Shown here piece after piece: positions 13,549-15,470 of a DNA stretch of 15,470 nucleotides. Numbering within the stretch: the first letter of the stretch is position 1; every line of letters starts with the position of its first letter. The notes beneath the pieces were generated by a model. That model was not told the origin of the DNA, did not search any database, and saw only the letters and a list, made by a program, of their open reading frames with translations. A program made the translations under genes and the position numbers. Where the stretch lies: the NCBI GenBank assembly GCA_020853835.1, contig JADYYC010000264.1:1-15470 (forward strand). The letters are read 5' to 3'. Source of the stretch: Anaerolineales bacterium (GTDB lineage: Bacteria > Chloroflexota > Anaerolineae > Anaerolineales > UBA4823).

Positions 13549-14683
13549 GCTGCTGGGAGCGATTAAACCACCATACCCTGACAACCGGCACGACCGCGCC
13601 TGCACTGAGCAGAAAAGCCAGCACGATGACGACCACAGCCAGTACAAAAGCTGGAGGGAACAGGACGCCCGCCGCGCCCAGGCTCATGCTGACCAGAAAA
13701 AGAACCACCGCTAACGCAAAGAGCATGATGGAGGTCTTCTGAGCTCGCTGCTGAGAAGCCGCACGCTTTCCGGATAAACGCCCATTTTCTCCATTGATGA
13801 TGACCGGTTGAGGGATCTGTTGATCATCCAGGTAATAGCTGGTATATACCGGCAGGAGCAATAAGCTCCAATTTCGATCCTGAAATTGGGGCTGCCAGTT
13901 AAATTGGCGAAACTGATCCGCCCCGCTGGCCTGCCTGCATTCTTCGGCTGCGTTCTGTTCAAAGATGGGGACAGCCTCGCTCCAGGCATCCTCCGGGACG
14001 CGGTCCGGAAGCCGGACAAATACCCCGCTTAAGTTTTCCGGTTGGTAGTCTGCGATCAGGCTGAAATCGAATTCCCCAACCTGTTGCAAGATTTTTTGGT
14101 GTTCTTCGAGCGCAGGCGATGGGACGTTATGATATTCCCGCTCGAGGTTCCCCAGGCGCACCTCCCAACGCGTGCGGGTTTCTTGCATCTTGCGGCTGAC
14201 CCATTCTCCACACGTCTGTTCGTATTCATCCTGGTGGCTCACCACCTGATAATAGAAGCCGGCCTCTGCTTTCCAGTTTGCTTTCACCCGGCTGTCGACC
14301 AGCCAGACCGGAAGGTAAACCGGGCGAAGCCGTTTGCGGATTTGTGCCGGGTTCAGATCCAACGGGGCGAATGGGATGCCGCGGGCGAATTGCTGGATAG
14401 ATTCCTCCAGACGCTCCGGTGGCAGGCTGTGCGGTATGACCAGCTCGGGGGCATGGAAATATACGAGCTCATTCAACGCGCCGTCATAGCGTGAAAGCGC
14501 TCCCGTGAAGCAGTGCGGGCAGCGCAGCTTCTCCGTCTCCTGTGGCAGTGTGATGTAACGCCAGTCGCATTGCTCACACAGCCAGGTTTGGAGCGGTTTT
14601 CCCCAACCCAGTTCTGCGCCCGTCAACTGTTCGGCCGGCGAGTGATGTTTTGCTTGTCCTTCTTGAGCCATTTCAAAGGTCAT
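13541..14683 (-). CDS. Zinc-ribbon, C-terminally membrane-anchored protein (TFIIB-type zinc-ribbon family paralogue 2)
   Basis: A 380-residue protein of unknown function. A treble CxxC zinc ribbon is at the N-terminus (C36-x2-C39 and C55-x2-C58). The middle has the repeated family elements RPVYLPVWLVDSRVKANWKAEAG (120-142) and LLLLPVYTSYYLDDQ (274-288) followed by VIINGENGRLSGKR (294-307). Two transmembrane helices close the protein (about 317-340 and 344-368). There is no signal peptide, so the zinc ribbon should face the cytoplasm. It is a diverged paralogue of the upstream gene, sharing WKAE-G, LLPVY--SY, INGxNGxxSGxR and the paired helices. ATG 14683 overlaps the upstream stop by 11 nt, suggesting translational coupling; ATG 14671 is an alternative start. 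In Bacillus, proteins of this kind (YdjG type) sit beside PspA/SPFH-like envelope-stress proteins. A similar role here is inference. Confidence 0.75.
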   Translation of the reverse strand: MTFEMAQEGQAKHHSPAEQLTGAELGWGKPLQTWLCEQCDWRYITLPQETEKLRCPHCFTGALSRYDGALNELVYFHAPELVIPHSLPPERLEESIQQFARGIPFAPLDLNPAQIRKRLRPVYLPVWLVDSRVKANWKAEAGFYYQVVSHQDEYEQTCGEWVSRKMQETRTRWEVRLGNLEREYHNVPSPALEEHQKILQQVGEFDFSLIADYQPENLSGVFVRLPDRVPEDAWSEAVPIFEQNAAEECRQASGADQFRQFNWQPQFQDRNWSLLLLPVYTSYYLDDQQIPQPVIINGENGRLSGKRAASQQRAQKTSIMLFALAVVLFLVSMSLGAAGVLFPPAFVLAVVVIVLAFLLSAGAVVPVVRVWWFNRSQQLK

Positions 14684-15470
14684 CCAACGCTTCCGCTTTT
14701 TGATAGATCACGACGCTCAGGACCATCCCAATGACGAGTAAGACAAACCCAAACGCGCTCATCCCTAAACCCGCGCCGGCCAGCGGGATCGTCAACAAAC
14801 CGACCAGCCCGAAGAATAACCCTGGCGCCAACAATGCCCCGATCACCAGCCAGATCTTATTCCAATCGGCCGGGCGCTGACCGCTGATCAGGCCGTTCTG
14901 TCCGTTAATGGCCACTTGAAACGACTGTTTCTGATAGATGTAACTGACCAGATATACCGGCAACAGAATATTTCTCCACTGCTCGTTGGCGAAGTCGAGT
15001 TTCATGCTGAAATTTCTGACCTGGGATGTGCTGGTCTTTTGGTTGCACACCTGGCGCGTGCGCTCGCGCATCTGGCTGCGCGCTATTTCCCAGGCTTTCT
15101 CCAGAGGTATGTCATAAGATTTTGCCCCAAGCCCAGCCAGGTATTTGGGCTCGTACTTAGCCAGCTCTGAAAGGTCGAAATTCGATATCTCATCAAGCAA
15201 GCGTGCGCTGACCCGATCCGTCCCTCGCACGATTAAATCGTCGATCGCCAGTTCGACATGACCAGACTCCCAGCGCCAATTTGTTACAGAGCGAGTTTTC
15301 CATTCTCCGTCTTCATAATAACGCTCGATTTCGGTATGACCCACTTCGGCTTTCCAGTCCGCCCGAGTGAGCGCATCGAACGTCCAGAAGGGCAGGTATA
15401 TGCCAGTAAGAGCGCTTGTGTTAACCTGGTCCTTGAGCTGGGTTGGGACCATCCAGCTTTTTTTCATCCA
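14673..15470 (-). CDS. Zinc-ribbon family membrane protein, paralogue 1 (partial, 5' end beyond right edge)
   Basis: The frame is open to the window edge, so the N-terminus (expected to hold the CxxC zinc ribbon) is missing. The Met at 15467 is probably internal, since it falls inside the conserved WMKKSWMVPTQLK element, which the family normally has mid-protein. The visible 265 residues contain ALTGIYLPFWTFDALTRADWKAEVG (about 20-44, counted from the edge), the WRWESGHVELAIDD-like segment, the LAKYEPKYLAGLGAKSYDI element, ILLPVYLVSYIYQKQSFQVA, then INGQNGLISGQRP. Two C-terminal transmembrane helices follow (about 205-255). These elements match the TFIIB-type zinc-ribbon membrane protein family from memory. 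The stop overlaps the start of the downstream paralogue, so the two form an operon. Confidence 0.78.
   Translation of the reverse strand, partial: WMKKSWMVPTQLKDQVNTSALTGIYLPFWTFDALTRADWKAEVGHTEIERYYEDGEWKTRSVTNWRWESGHVELAIDDLIVRGTDRVSARLLDEISNFDLSELAKYEPKYLAGLGAKSYDIPLEKAWEIARSQMRERTRQVCNQKTSTSQVRNFSMKLDFANEQWRNILLPVYLVSYIYQKQSFQVAINGQNGLISGQRPADWNKIWLVIGALLAPGLFFGLVGLLTIPLAGAGLGMSAFGFVLLVIGMVLSVVIYQKAEALDDL

Noticed and set aside
1..15470. CRISPR array, tRNA, insertion sequence or defence island
   Set aside because: I saw no regularly spaced repeats, cloverleaf, transposase motifs or known defence-gene motifs on either strand.

Overview
The window looks like chromosomal DNA from a bacterium of the Chloroflexota, most likely class Anaerolineae. 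This is inferred from gene content and moderately high G+C. The content is a giant secreted DUF2341/polysaccharide-deacetylase protein, a DUF6325-SHOCT pair, a double-GNAT protein of a type common in that group, and TFIIB-type zinc-ribbon membrane proteins. No rRNA, tRNA, CRISPR array, insertion sequence or phage gene was found, so this is an ordinary housekeeping and accessory region rather than a mobile element.

Layout, left to right. (1) Positions 1-3592, minus strand: the N-terminal 1197 residues of a large secreted multidomain protein that runs off the left edge. It has a signal peptide, two DUF2341-plus-lectin-like modules, Ig-like domains, a NodB/CE4 deacetylase domain and further Ig-like domains. 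(2) 3919-4920, plus: ornithine carbamoyltransferase. (3) 5064-5811, plus: a DUF6325 protein and a small SHOCT protein, closed by a strong intrinsic terminator. (4) 6128-9259, plus: a 1043-residue fusion of serine hydroxymethyltransferase (GlyA) to the glycine-cleavage T protein (GcvT). A second, degenerate GcvT-like folate-binding segment lies between the two enzymes. A fold-type I aminotransferase follows (9325-10560), then a hairpin terminator. (5) 10676-11176, minus: a membrane-anchored FKBP prolyl isomerase, divergent from (6) 11410-12321, plus: a TIGR01777-type NAD(P)-binding epimerase-like protein, and 12421-13548, plus: a double-GNAT-like protein. (7) 13541-15470, minus: two tandem paralogues of a zinc-ribbon, C-terminally membrane-anchored family; the upstream one is cut by the right edge.

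The most notable element is the GlyA-GcvT fusion. Both enzymes turn over 5,10-methylene-tetrahydrofolate, so the fusion would couple glycine cleavage to serine formation, or the reverse. The segment between them aligns gap-free with the N-terminal folate-binding part of the downstream GcvT domain, at a constant offset of 190 residues for about 48 residues. It carries Ser where the GcvT domain has its probable catalytic Asp. The gene has a well-formed sigma70-type promoter with a perfect 16-bp palindrome just upstream, which suggests dedicated regulation. gcvH and gcvP are not in the window. I saw no clear multi-gene defence or biosynthetic system.
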